DNA of 64,000 nt from the NCBI GenBank assembly GCA_022575985.1, contig JAKSXM010000007.1, positions 60,232,501-60,296,500 on the forward strand. The letters are read 5' to 3'. The position numbers were made by a program, and so were the translations under genes. The notes beneath the pieces are model-generated. The model was not told where the DNA came from. It worked only from the letters and a program-made list of their open reading frames with translations, and did not search any database. Positions 1 through 11,517 of this stretch are shown here, in pieces. Positions within the stretch are counted from its first letter, which is position 1, and the number at the start of each line of letters is the position of its first letter. Source of the stretch: Anagrus nilaparvatae (taxonomy: Eukaryota; Arthropoda; Insecta; Hymenoptera; Mymaridae).

Positions 1-884
1 TTGGCCGAATAAAAATCGATTATTCGATTATTTTTAAATTAATTATAAAAATTGCGGTTCATTATCATTAACTTATAACAATTGTATAAAATAAAAATAT
101 ACTAATAAGCAAATATACATTTATCAGAATTTAAATTAATTCTAAAAATTTAAAGATTAATAATGATTATTAAAAAATTTCGTTTATATGAAAAATTTAA
201 ATAAATAAAGTTAATGATTATGTTATTTAGTTTATTTATAAATTAAAATACACAAAAAATGTAACTGATGAGGCGAAGGAAAAAAAATAAAATTAGGTAA
301 GATTTAAAAATTATATAGGTAGTTTTTAAAGAACCAAACAATTTATACTTTTGAGATAAAAAGAAATAATATCATAAATAATGTCAAAATCTTGAAGCAA
401 TTATAATGTGGTTATTTTGTTATTATAAAATATTATTAAGGAAGGAAATTAAATTAACAAATTCGTTGCGGAAGATTTTGGAGCCCCATAAAAAATACAT
501 AGAGCCATGGTTCAAGGTTGCCTACGCGAAAATATTAATTGATTATTATTGACTCTGAAATAATTTTAACTCCAATTCAAACCCATCAAATAGGTTCAAA
601 AATGCTTTCTATATATTATACTTATAGTGTATTGCGATTTATAATAAAAATAGAAACAACCCGATGGAATGTCAAAACTGAAATTTTAGCATATAGGTTA
701 TTCTTAGTGAAACTTTATGAAAGGGATGGTGAAACTTTGGGATTTTCATAAAACCATTTCTACTGGGCTTAGTACGTAAAAATATGATTCCATTCAAATT
801 TTTAAGCTTCTATAGATTGAAATGTTTCAAAATTACAGGTGTTTTTAAATTTATAAATTTTTTTTAATTTTCTAGAAAAATGTG
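1..884. other. A+T-rich DNA without a recognisable gene
   Basis: Very A+T-rich sequence with stop codons in all frames. The only open frame of note is about 70 codons and has no recognisable motif. I see no repeat arm, RNA gene or splice-linked coding segment here. Confidence 0.6.
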
Positions 885-1727
885 ATAGTCTAGAAGCCGC
901 CTGTGTTAAATTTATGCACTTTTTTCCTAAGCCTTGTGTAAGGCTACTTATACGTGATTCTTAAGTTTCCAAGTACGCTGATTGCAAATTTTCAGGTCCC
1001 GATCCCGAGAGCGTAGCCCTAATACCGATATACCATAGTTTTCGGCCAATTTTGAGTGTTTTTTTGACATACTTCATATAAAAACTTTCTATATTGACTT
1101 TAAAATTTCAGGTAATATTGTCAGGTAGTATATACTGCCATTTTAAATTCAATCTAGAAAGTTTTTATATGAAGTATGTCAAAAAAAAACACTCAAAATT
1201 GGCCGAAAATTACGGTAAATCGGTATCAGGGCTACGTTTTCGGGATCGGAATCTAAAAATTCAGCATCAGCGTACCCAAAAACTTAAGAGTTCTGCCTGG
1301 AAGCCATTTTTGCAGCTGTAAGCCAATCCCGTAAATGGACGCTTTCTCACCTACTCATGGCTTCAATTTTAATTAAAATAAAAAATGAAAAGCAGAAAAA
1401 TAATCTCCGGAAAATTCTGCAGATGGGACAACTTTGCCCGGTCACGGATTATAAATTTTGTTTTATTTATTATGATGTTTTAGGAAAATTTTCCGTGACC
1501 GGGCAAAGTTGTCCCATCTGCAGAATTTTCCGGAGATTATTTTTCTGCTTTTCATTTTTTATTTTAATTAAAATTGAAGCCATGAGTAGGTGAGAAAGCG
1601 TCCGTTCACGGGATTGGCTTACAGCTGCAAAAATGGCGTCCAGGCAGAACTCTTAAGTATCACGTATAAGTAGCTTTACACAAGGGACAAGGCTTAGGAA
1701 AAAGTGCATACATTTAACACAGGCGCA
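885..1727. repeat. nested palindromic repeat (outer fold-back with two inner palindromes)
   Basis: The segment near 901-960 returns inverted at 1660-1725 (shared string TAAGCCTTGTGTAAGGC, with small changes). Inside it, 1010-1097 is inverted at 1150-1235 (TGACATACTTCATATAAAAA) and 1286-1450 is inverted at 1493-1655 (GACAACTTTGCCCGGTCACG). The open frames at about 1094-1593 are by-products of these arms and not genes. I interpret it as fold-back or MITE-like elements inserted into one another. Confidence 0.75.
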
Positions 1728-1730
1728 CAG

Positions 1731-3185
1731 TATAGTAAAAAAAAAAAGTGGCCAAAAATCGGCTTCAACGCAATTTCTGATGAAAAAAAACTTTTGCTGG
1801 ATGGAAAATGACCGTTTTTGTAAATACTAAATGATAGGCTACCGAGATCAAAAAATTTTTTTTTTTAATTTTTTTCAGAGCTGCCACACTGCAAAATAAA
1901 ATGAAAATAAAAATAAAATTAAAAAATTATCAGTGGAGGGGGAAACCGCGCTTTTTAAAATGTTTTTATTTATGCATTAATATTTAATTGAAATTAATAA
2001 TTTATTAATTATTCACGTAATTATTAGTTAGTTAAGTGATTTTAACTCTTTCCTGAGGAATCTCCCTAAATCGTTCTCTGTGTGACTTGCATTAGTATGC
2101 GTGTATTGAGTAGTACTACAGTTATGTAGTAACGTTTAAAATTATTTTTATTCATTAAATATAATAATATTAGTTATTTACAAATGATTTATCAAGTATT
2201 TTATTTTAAATAAATTAATATATTAAATAAATAAAGTAAAATAAACTGCGTAAAGCGTGTATCACGTGACTTGTGGTGGGGGCAATTCCTCAGGAAAGAG
2301 TTAATAAATATTTCACTTATTACCTTCATGTTATTTGATTATCGATGAAATAACCGTTTCCCCCTCCACGGATAATTTTTTAATTTTATTTTTATTTTCA
2401 TTTTATTTTGCAGTGTGGCAAGTCTGTTTAGCTGCTGAATGAAAAAAAAACCTATTTTTTACCATAAAAAGGTAAATATTTATAGTTTTAAAATAAAAAA
2501 AAAAAAATTTTTTAGGTACAGCTCTGTATTAAAATATGTACATAAATGATAAATAAACCTAAAAAAAGTGTATTAGTATAATTATACATGGCTGTATGCA
2601 GTATAAAGATGTGTTAGTCAACATTTGTAATTTAGTCAAAAAATTAAAAATTTGATTTTTCTATTTTTACTTATATTTTAAACTTAAATAAAGTATAAAA
2701 AATATAAATTATATAAAAACATTAAAAAAAATACTTTATTTAAGTTTAAAATATAAGTAAAAATAGAAAAATCAAATTTTTAATTTTTAAAAAAATTTTT
2801 TGACTAAATTGCAAATGTTGAGTAACACATCTTTATACTGCATACAACCATAATTATACTAATACACTTTTTTTAGGTTTATTTATCATTTATGTACATA
2901 TTTTAATACAGAGCTGTACCTAAAAAAATTTTTTTTTTAATTTTAAAACTATAAATATTTTACCTTTTTATGATAAAAAATAGATTTTTTTTTTCATTCA
3001 GCAGCTAAAAAAATTAAAATAAAAAAATTTTTTTGATCTCGGTAGCCTATTATTTAGTATACACAAAAACGGTCATTTTCCATCCAGCAGAATTTTTTTT
3101 CATCAGAAATTGCGTTGAAGCCGATTTTTGGCCATTTTTTTTTTTTTTTACTATACACTGTGAGGCGTCTTCTAGACTATGTGTT
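1731..3185. repeat. nested fold-back repeat, several levels deep
   Basis: The outer arms are about 1731-1860 and 3027-3160 (shared string CGGTCATTTTCCATCCAGCA on the inverted copy). Within them 1876-1950 is inverted at 2344-2420, and inside that 2047-2064 (AACTCTTTCCTGAGGAAT) is inverted at about 2288-2305. A separate palindrome centred near 2715 has arms 2433-2700 and 2729-3005. A further flank, TAGTCTAGAAG at about 887, is mirrored near 3169-3180, tying this block to the 885-1727 block as one larger structure. No coding sequence is present. Confidence 0.75.
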
Positions 3186-3189
3186 AATT

Positions 3190-4440
3190 TTTTGATTTTA
3201 ATTTTTGTAAGCTCTAAATGAAACTAAAAACAATTTTTATGAATAAGGGGTATGTAAAATTTCCCACTGAAGACGATTCTGACATCAGTTTTTTGGAAAC
3301 TACAAGGAAATCCGAAAAATTGGAAAAACTAAAGAGGTTTTTCAAAGGCAAATTTCTCCAAAAAGGTTGTTTTTTTTTCTTTTAATTGGCCAAAAAAATT
3401 TTATTTTCCCATAAACTTTCTGTTTGTAAGCAGTTTTTTGGGGGATATTTAAAAACTCAAAAAAACGAATTTTCATGACTTTCCATTTTCCAAAATTTTC
3501 TGGATTTCCTTGTCCCCTAACCGAAATTTTGACATGATCTTTGAATTCCTCGGGAAATACTTACTTAAATATACTTACATAAGTTTACTTAAAGACTCTT
3601 TTGAGAGAAATTTTGAACAATACTGTAGTTCTGTACAAAGAAAATAAAATAAAATATAATACAAATTCATAAAATAGTAAAATAACAATAATTAGCAAAT
3701 AAATTTTAATTTTTTTAATATTTTTATTTTCTTTTCTGTGCACAGAGTTACAGATTTATTCAAAATAATTATCTCAAAAGAGGTCCTTTGGTAAAATTTT
3801 CCAAGTAATCCAAAAATCGAGTCAGAATTTCGGTTATGTGACAAAAAAATCCGGAAATGGAAAATTTTGAAAAATGAAAAGTTATAAAAATTTTTTTTTT
3901 TGTTTTTCAGCATGTAAAAGACAAATATGCTCCAAAAACCAGGTGGAGTACTTACCAACGAAAAATAAAAGCCCATAATGAAAAATGTAACGAAATTTAT
4001 TGTTCCTTAATTTTTATACCATAATCAATATTTTTCCGAAAAATATTATACAGAATATTTAATCAAAGTGTACCAACAAAAAGTTTATGGGAGAACAAAA
4101 ATTTTAAGGCCAATCAGATTCTCAAGATGCTGTTAATGATTAATTAAAAAAAGTCTTTCAGGTAAAAATTGAAATACGTGGGAAAAGATATAATCTATTC
4201 CTCCAATGAAGTAAAAAAAAAAAAAATAATGAAAACTTTCCTTCGAGAATAAAAAACAACACAAATTAAATTTTCTTAAGTAGGTATTTAAATAAATTAA
4301 CGCAAAAGGGGTAAAATAGTTAATTGCATTTTGAAGGTAAAAATATTTCAGAGCAATAAAAATATTAGTATTTTTTATCAGTATAACCATAAATTTTATT
4401 TAAATTAATTTTATAACAAAATTATAAAAAAAGCAATTAT
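3190..4440. repeat. degenerate repeat DNA with an imperfect inverted pair
   Basis: About 3440-3560 is imperfectly inverted at 3780-3910 (cores around CCATTTTCCAAAATTTTC and AACCGAAATTTTGAC). The stretch 3220-3330 resembles 63050-63180 near the window's other end (shared ATCAGTTTTTTGGAAA), so this is a dispersed family. The short open frames on the minus strand (94 and 85 codons) are rich in Phe, Lys and Ile and have no motif; I do not call them genes. Confidence 0.5.
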
Positions 4441-4462
4441 TCTGCGCGCGCAGAGCGCGCGG
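4441..4462. repeat. short alternating CG palindrome
   Basis: A 22-bp island of alternating C and G (CTGCGCGCGCAGAGCGCGCG) lies in otherwise A+T-rich DNA. It can form a hairpin or left-handed DNA. Function unknown. Confidence 0.6.
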
Positions 4463-4479
4463 CTATTCTAGTATTTATT

Positions 4480-4860
4480 AAAAAGGAGTTGATATTCTTG
4501 ATTAGCGACACAAAAAACCTATATGAGCATATCTTGGATCCCAAAATACCAGCCAATTTAGAGGTGAAATTTAAATTATTTATGAAAGTCAAAATTCTTG
4601 ATCAGTCACCCAAAAAACCCGTATGGTTTAAATCAGAGCGCTCAAATTGCGAATATGTAAAAAAAACCTCTTTTTGTGGGTAGTTTTTGCAAATTTAAGG
4701 GTGAAGCCACAATCTCTCTGTCAAATGACTCCGATTTTCGCGTTCAGGGACCCAAAAAACTTATAATAGAACAAATCTGGTGTCCGTCAGTGATATTACA
4801 ACCAAAATCGTATTTTGACTGGAGTACCACCCCTATCCACCTTTTAAGGGTTGTAAAATG
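4480..4860 (+). repeat. dispersed repeat of the 'GCGACCCAAAAAACC' family
   Basis: It carries the recurring string GACCCAAAAAAC(C/T) and the phrase AAATTTAAGGGTGAAGCC, which recur many times in the palindrome at 7800-8880 and, degenerate, at 61300-61525. The two short open frames here (64 and 61 codons) arise from the repeat. Confidence 0.6.
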
Positions 4861-4861
4861 A

Positions 4862-5105
4862 AAGAGACCTCAATGTATACGAAGTTTACTTAAATTTACA
4901 TAAAAAATATTATTTTCAAACATTTTTCAATAAAATTGGATACTTTTTTCATTGATTTTTCCAAACATTTCCTAATAATGCCTGCCCTACCCCTTTCACC
5001 CCCGTTTTTAGGGTATTTTTAAGGGTTGTAGGTGAAAACTAATGTCTGATTCTAAAAGAGCATGAAATTTTACTACATGGATGAACTTTTTAGCCACTTA
5101 TCTAT
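4862..5105 (+). repeat. direct repeat shared with 40567-40810
   Basis: This ~240-bp segment is similar, in the same orientation, to 40567-40810. Both contain CATTTCCTAATAATGCCTG, AAGGGTTGTAGGT and GATGAACTTTTTAGCCAC. It is non-coding, and the ends of the unit are not defined by inverted repeats. Confidence 0.7.
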
Positions 5106-5415
5106 AAGGGAATATACTTATTTTTGCTCATTTCCAAAACTCTCCGCCCCGGCCCTAATGAGTTAATTAGACCTCCGCCGTTTTTCTGCCTATAGGCCCC
5201 CTAAGTGTTTATTTGGCCCTGTTAAGGGTATAAATATTATTAAGCTAATAAGATTAAATTACCAAAATAATTTTTTTAATATTTGTATTTACTTTGAGCT
5301 CATTCTGAACTTTTTTGAATTCATTTTGAACTCACTTTGAACTCATTTATACTCTCATTTTCGGAATTCATATTGAATCGAATATTGAATTTAAAATAAA
5401 AATTGTGCCAACTGG
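5106..5415. other. intergenic, nothing recognised
   Basis: About 310 bp of A+T-rich sequence with a short run of TGAACTCA-like near-repeats (5296-5350). No coding or RNA signal seen. Confidence 0.5.
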
Positions 5416-5419
5416 GTAA

Positions 5420-5765
5420 AGCATTGTTTTATGAGAAAAAACTACAAATCAAGCCTTAAACTAACGTAGCCTAAAGCACTGTTGTATAAAAATAAACCAT
5501 ACTATAAGCCGTAAACTAAAGCGGCTTAAGGAATTGGTATATTTAAATAAAAAATGAACCACAAGCTTTATAAAACTAGCATAGCCTAAGGCATTATTTT
5601 ATGAGTAAAAGCTGTACCTCAAGCCTTGCACCCACGAAAACTAAGGAATGGGTATATAAGAAAAAACCACACCTCAAGCCTTAAAGTAACATAGCCTAAG
5701 ATATTGTCATATAAAAAAAACTATACCACAAGCCTTGAAGCAACATATACCTATTATATACATGA
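5420..5765 (-). repeat. ~60-bp tandem array, inverted copy of the array at 9990-10695
   Basis: About six degenerate units carry AAGCCTTAAACTAACGTAGC-like cores followed by an A/T tract. The array is the reverse complement of that at 9990-10695, unit by unit. It preserves an uninterrupted site near 5655-5672 where the other copy carries a 0.4-kb insertion. Confidence 0.75.
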
Positions 5766-5914
5766 CAATTTCTCAAAAAATAAAGCCTTTTTCTTATAGG
5801 GGGTCAAATTTTTGTATTATATAAAATAAAATTGAAGGCACACCTATCCCACATTAATTTTCTTGATTTTTTAACTATTCTAGGCGATATTTTATCAGTG
5901 GAATCATTTTTTTC

Positions 5915-6180
5915 ATGAAAGTTTTAATATCTAGAAGTATCGTTTTTACTCGATATCTTGAATCTTATAATTTATTTTTAGAAAATTTTCACCAAAAAAT
6001 ACCAATTTTTCTTTCTGTTTGGACCGAGTACTTAATTTTTTTCTATGGGAGTACTAATTTTAGAAATATCGTTTATAGCCAAATTTTTGATCTGATACGT
6101 AATTTTTTGAAAATTTTTGTCTCCAAATTTTTGCCGCTAAAAAATACAAAAAACGCCAAATTTTTTTTTTTTATTTTTTT
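5915..6180 (+). repeat. dispersed ~140-bp repeat (two units)
   Basis: Two tandem units contain GGGAGTACTAATTTTAGAAA and TATCTAGAAGTATCGTTTTT. Related units lie at 9215-9600 (+) and 60905-61215 (-). The 94-codon open frame here is Phe/Ile-rich repeat sequence, not a gene. Confidence 0.6.
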
Positions 6181-6184
6181 ATTT

Positions 6185-7070
6185 ATTTATTTTATTTAAT
6201 GAAAGTTAGTGCAGGCATTACCGATGCACGATTACAATATTATACAATTTTAAATAAAAATGTGAAGCAGTAAAATTTGAAAATTTATAATAATAATAAA
6301 TGCTTAAGTATAAGTGTATATAAATTAAAAATAAAGTTCAAAAGAAAACTAAAAATATGCTATTTTGTAAAAACTTAATTTAAGATACATTTTTATCAAA
6401 AGAAAAATACATTTAATTTAAATTTTGAAATAATGCTATATACAAATTGTGAGAAGGTAATATAAGGATTTATAGGAATAAAAAGAGTTTATATTGATTG
6501 TTGAAAAGAGGTTAATTAGTTACATTGATTTCCTGTTTGCTTAGATGGATGAAGAGATGTTTTTTGAAGGTGTTAATGCAAGTATAAAGTTTTAAAGTAG
6601 GAGGTAGATTATTCCACTCAGATGTTGCAGTGACAATGAATGAATTTTTGTATGTAAGGGTAGAATCAGGAAAAGATGGAACAACAAAGTTTAAGGGTAA
6701 GGAGGTGTTTACAGGGAGATTAGGAATATTTCTTTGAGAACGTCTAAGGGTATCGTCAGGAAGTTGGAATTTATTGTACAAGTATGATGGGCGTTGCGTG
6801 GAAATGATATTGTGAACTAGTATTAATTTAAAATAGAGTCTGCGATTTTTGGCGGTAAGCCAATTTAATTGTTTTCTGAGTGGAGTAATTGAAGTACGTT
6901 CATAACAGCCAACATTGAAAATGAAGCGAATGGCTAAATTATAAATTCTTTCAATTTTTGATAATAAAATGGTATCAAGTTTGTCATAAACTAAGCAACA
7001 GTAGTCTAGGAACGGAATAATAAGAGAGGAAACTAAAAGTTTGCGGAGATTTTGAGACAGTAGCTTAGAT
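6185..7070 (-). mobile_element. 5'-truncated non-LTR retrotransposon, 3' end of reverse transcriptase ORF
   Basis: On the minus strand a frame stays open from about 7063 to a stop at 6512 and reads as the C-terminal part of a CR1/Jockey-type reverse transcriptase. Landmarks are LIIPFLDYCCLVYD (thumb region after the catalytic domain), LSKIERIYNLAIRFIF, and the terminal SEWNNLPPTLKLYTCINTFK, which matches the W-N-x-L-P ... F-K-K-H-L ending usual for this group. The catalytic YADD part is missing, so the copy is dead on arrival. Downstream on the minus strand, 6185-6511 is the 3' UTR. It ends in an A-rich tail with AAATA repeats (seen as TTTATT repeats near 6178-6200), as expected after target-primed insertion. 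The clade assignment is by motif recall. Confidence 0.75.
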
Positions 7071-7089
7071 CTAGATCTAAGGACTTACA

Positions 7090-9200
7090 AGGAGAGTTTA
7101 ATACATTTGGAACATCAAATTACACCAAATGGTTATGGATGGGTTTATTATGTTGAAAAAACGTGCAAACTACCCTCCGTTGATTCCAATGGGCTTTCTA
7201 AGCCTAGAATTGCAGGGTTCAATGTTATAAAATAGGGTTTTTTCGAAATCTTCTATATAACGCTAAAACCTGACAACATAACCAAAATACTTCTGGTTGA
7301 TTTCATTTTTTTGGTGTAAGTGTCACCTTTCAAACGCCATGAATCACAATTTTTTTTTCTTTAATTCTCTCATCGCTATAGCCGATTAACCAAATGGTCA
7401 TTTTTGGTTAAAAATGGCCAATTTTCAAATTACTGCCAAATTTGTAATTCCTGACGAAAATGGGTTTTATAGGCCTCAAAATATTTCCTCAAGCTTCAAG
7501 TTTCCAAAAATTTTTTACTCTACCTTTTTCAGTTATTCGTTAACCAGATATGATAATTTCAAGTTGCAGTTTTAATTTTATGATTTTTTAAAAAAGCTCA
7601 TTTTTAATGTTAACTTTGAAGAACCATTTATTAAAAACGACTTAAGGAAATACGACGAGTAAAATATTTTTGGAAATTGGAAGCTTGAGGAAGTATTTTG
7701 AGGCCTACAAAACCCATTTTCGTCAGAAAATTTGACAGCAATTTAAAAATTGGTCATTTTTAGCAAAAAATAATCATTTTATTAATTAGCTATATACTCC
7801 AGTCATAATACGGGTTTGGGTGTACTTACGGTTGCGAATACGAGATTTGCTCTAGTATAGGTTTTTTGGGTCGCTGAACACGAAAATTGGAGTCATTTGG
7901 TAAAGAAAATGGGGCTTCACCCTTAAATTTGCAAAAACTACCCCCAAAAGGGGATATTTTTTATGTATTCGCGTTCTGAGTCAATAGATTAGTCCATGAA
8001 TTGGTTTCTAAGGGTTTTTGGGTCGCTAATTAAGAATCTCAATGATTTTTTAAGGTAAAATTAATATTTCACCCTTAACTTAGCTAAAACTACCCCCAAA
8101 AAGGGGTGTTTTCGCTATTTTCGCACTTTTCGCACTTTTTGCGACCATGTTGGGTCCACAAGGGTTTTTTGGGTCGCTGAAAACGAATTTCATGGATTTT
8201 TTTATGAATAATTAATATATCACCCCTAAATTAGCTAAAACTACCCCTAAAATGGGCGTTTTTGCTATTAGTCTGAACGCAGAAAGTTTGAATATAGCAA
8301 AAACGCCCCTTTTGGAGGTAGTTTTAACTATTATAAGGGTGAAATATTAATTTTTCATTAAGAAATCCATGAAATTCGTTTTCAGCGACCCAAAAAACCC
8401 TTGTGGACCTAATCTTGACGCAAAAAGTGCAGAAACAGCAAAAACACCCCTTTTGGGGGTAGTTTTCGGTAATTTAGGGGTGATATATTAATTATTCATA
8501 AAAAAATCCATGAACATCGTTTTCAGTGACCCAAAAAACCCTTGTGAACCAAATCTGGCCGCAAAAAGTGCGAAAATAGCGAAAACCCCCCTTTTGGGGG
8601 GTAGTTTTAGCTAATTTAAGGGTGAAATATTAATGTTACCTTAAAAAATTATTAAGATTCTTAATTAGCGACCCAAAAAACTCTTACAAACCAATTCTTG
8701 GACAAATCTATCGACTCAGAACGCGAATAAATAAAAAATACTCTCTTTTGGGGGTAGTTTTTGCAAATTTAAGGGTGAAGCCCCATTTTCTTTACCAAAT
8801 GACCCCGATTTTCGTGCTCAGCGACCCAAAAAACCTATACTAGAGCAAATCTCGTATTCGCAAACGTAAGTACCCCCCCCACCCCCCCCGTATTTTGATT
8901 GGAGTAATAGAGATGAGAGATTAAAAGATAAAGAATTGTGGTTCACGGTATATGGAAGGTGACCCTTACATCAAAAAAATGGCACCAACCAGAAATATTT
9001 TGTTTAACTTTTGAGGTTTTGGTGTTTCATTAAAAATTACCAAAAAACCCTATTTTATAAAATTTAACCCTCCGTTTCTATGCCCAGAAGGCCTATTGGA
9101 ATGAACGGAGGGTAGTCAACGCGTTTTTTCAACGTACTTAACTCACCTATAACCATTTGGTGTAATTTGTGTTCCAAATGTATTGAAAGGGGATCGTTAG
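7090..9200. repeat. 2.1-kb palindrome with internal satellite-like repeats
   Basis: The outer arms are about 7100-7380 and 8900-9190 (shared AACTACCCTCCGTTGATTCC versus an inverted, slightly changed copy). The inner arms are 7800-8270 and 8270-8880, almost mirror-perfect near AAGAAAATGGGGCTTCACCC. The inner arms consist of repeating phrases: GCGACCCAAAAAACC, (A/T)TTTAAGGGTGAA and CCCCTTTTGGGGGTAGTTTT. A second pair near 7440-7530 and 7640-7740 (CCTCAAAATATTTCCTCAAG) forms another inner hairpin. No protein is encoded; the 67-codon minus frame at 9064-9267 is arm sequence. Confidence 0.75.
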
Positions 9201-9214
9201 TACTTAATTTCATT

Positions 9215-9600
9215 CTATAAAAATACGAATATCTAGAATTATCGGTTTTTGAAATTTTTTTTTTCAAAATTTTTTACATAAAAAAATTAAAAAAACACCA
9301 TATTTTTTTTCAGACGTATTACCTAATTTTTTCTGCGTGGGAGTACTAGTTTTAGAAATATCATTTACAGTCAATTTTTGGATCTGATAAGTAATTTTTT
9401 GAGAATTTTTTTCTTAAAATTTTTTGCATTAAAAAATACAAAAAATACCAATTTTTTTATTTTGTTTTTAGACGCAGTATCTAATTTATTTCTATGAAAC
9501 TACTACCTAATACATAGAATTATTGTTTTTACTCAATATCTCCAATCTGATACTTATTTTTTTTTAAATTTTTGTCTCCAAATTTTACCCTTTAAAAAAT
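9215..9600 (+). repeat. dispersed ~140-bp repeat, three units
   Basis: Three degenerate tandem units with GGGAGTACTAGTTTTAGAAA, the same family as 5915-6180 and 60905-61215. They flank the palindrome at 7090-9200. Confidence 0.6.
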
Positions 9601-9988
9601 ATATTTTTTATATTTAAGTCTTGTATCATAGTTAAATATTATTATTTGAAAATAAAAAATTCATTTAAACCTTTGGACGCAACCCAGAATCAATACAAAC
9701 TAACATGTTTCTCCTAAAAGCCTAATTTTCCCTGTAAAATAATACAGAATTTTTGAGATATTTCGAGTGTAATTTTTTTTTATAAACAGCTAATTTTTTC
9801 AAAAATGTTTTATAGTTGAAAAAAAACATATATTTTATTAATTTAACAGCTAATTTTTGGACATAGCAACCTGAAATTCATTAATTTTAAAGTAGTTAAC
9901 TCTGTAAAATTCATTTTTTTCATTAAAAAATTAGGCTCTTTTAGAGGTAACACGTTAGTTTAAATTATTTCTGTGCTTATGGTATAGT
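9600..9988. other. intergenic, nothing recognised
   Basis: A+T-rich spacer with homopolymer runs and no coding signal. Confidence 0.5.
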
Positions 9989-9989
9989 T

Positions 9990-10695
9990 TTTTATATATG
10001 CCTTAGGCTATGTTAGTTTAAGGCTTGTGGTATAGTTTCTTTTTATAAGAGAATTCCTTAGGCTATGTTACTTTAAGGCTTGAGGTGTGGTTTTTTAACA
10101 TGGAACATGTTTATAGGGAGGGGGTACTTCAGAACTTGAAAATTAAGGGGGGGGGGTCAAATTTGTCTTATATAAGGGGGGGGGGGCAAATGAAACTTAG
10201 AATAATTAGGAGACTTTGAAAAATCTGAGCTTAAGGACTTAAGATAATACAGGTTTATGGACTTAAAATAATATCGATTTAATGACTTGGAATAATATTG
10301 ATTAAGGGACTTAGAATAATTCAGGTTTAGGAAATCAAAATAGTTTGGGTTTAGAATCTTAACAGCTAGTAAGGTGATAATTACAAATTAGAAAATTGTA
10401 TTTTAATGTTGAGTAACATTTGTATTATACCTAGTCCTCAGCTGAAAGTAAACATGTTCCATGCATTTAGGTTGTGCTTACACAATCCGGTTATAAGTTT
10501 TTTTTAATATACCCATTCCTTAGGTTTCGTGGGTGTAAGGCTTGACGTGTAGTTTTTTCTTATATAAAACAATGCCTTAGGCTATGCTAGTTTTATAAAG
10601 CTTGTGGTTCATTTTTTATTTAAATACCAATTCCTTATACTCTAGTTTAAGGCCTATGGTTTTGTTTTTTTTTTATATGACAATGCCTTAGGCCA
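9990..10695 (+). repeat. ~60-bp tandem array interrupted by an insertion
   Basis: Units carry CCTTAGGCTATGTTAGTTTA, then AAGGCTTGTGGTATAGTTT and a T/A tract. The array is the inverted counterpart of 5420-5765. Between the third and fourth units lies the insertion at 10095-10500. Confidence 0.75.
10095..10500 (+). mobile_element. non-autonomous element with GGAACATGTT / AACATGTTCC subterminal repeats
   Basis: It starts AACATGGAACATGTTTATAG and ends after AAACATGTTCCATG, a small hairpin (GGTTGTG..CACAAtCC) and CCGGTTATAAG. The interior is non-coding with G-runs and repeated phrases such as GACTTAGAATAAT. A reverse-complement copy is at 36676-37035, a left-end copy at 41470-41740 and a right-end fragment at 46490-46540. 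The uninterrupted array at 5655-5672 shows that insertion occurred inside a run of T, without a clear target duplication. No terminal inverted repeat is seen, so a Helitron/Helentron-type origin is possible but unproven. Confidence 0.6.
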
Positions 10696-10739
10696 GGCTC
10701 GTATCCAGGGGGGAGAAAGGGCGATACCCCCCCCCCTCC

Positions 10740-11517
10740 GAAATGAAAATCTTTTGAAAAAATAGCATTTCACATTTTTTACCTTAATTTCAAAATTTTT
10801 AAATTTTTTATTAAAAATTATTGATTAATGTCATTCTGGCCATGAATCCCAAGTCGTTGAGTGATAAAAAAATAATATTAATTTAACTATTTAAATAATA
10901 CCAAAAATACTTTATTAATTCAAAAAATTAATTTTTTGTATTATTTACAAATTTAATGATAAATACTTTTTAATTTTTTATTAATTTACATTTTATATAT
11001 CATTGTTTATTTTTTGAATTTGCGTTTTATAAAATTATTGCGATTTGATAGGAAAAGTAATTAATTTCCGGAATTTTCCACATAAGACTAATGCAATATT
11101 TACTTATCTTTGTGCCCTTATATCTCAAAATTTTGCACGACTATTGACTATAAGACCCATACCATTCGATTCATGAGGCTTTTCTCTAATAAACTGCATG
11201 TATTAATTGGGAAATTCATTGGTCCTTAAAAACAATTAAATTTTGATTAATATTTAAGAAATATAAACCATAAATTTTAATATTATTAGGTAGGTTCTGC
11301 AGAAGAGCTTTCCATGGAAGAAATATTGGACATTTTAAGGAAAATTGACGAAATTATTACTGTAAGGATAATTGACGAAATTCTTACTACTTATATTTAC
11401 TATACCAAAAATAGCATTAATTATTATATAAGAATTTTTCTTATAATAAATATTTTTTTGGAGAATCGACAAAAATGCTTAATAATTAAAAAATTTTTCT
11501 ATTATTCTTTTTATTGC
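10740..11517 (+). repeat. dispersed repeat 'A', also at 27635-28330
   Basis: This segment (for example CATTCTGGCCATGAATCCCA and AGGTTCTGCAGAAGAGCTTT) is repeated with few changes at 27635-28330. At 11518 the similarity is broken by the fold-back element, whereas the 27.6-kb copy continues without it. The 84-codon open frame at 11314-11568 spans this boundary and is not a gene. Confidence 0.7.
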
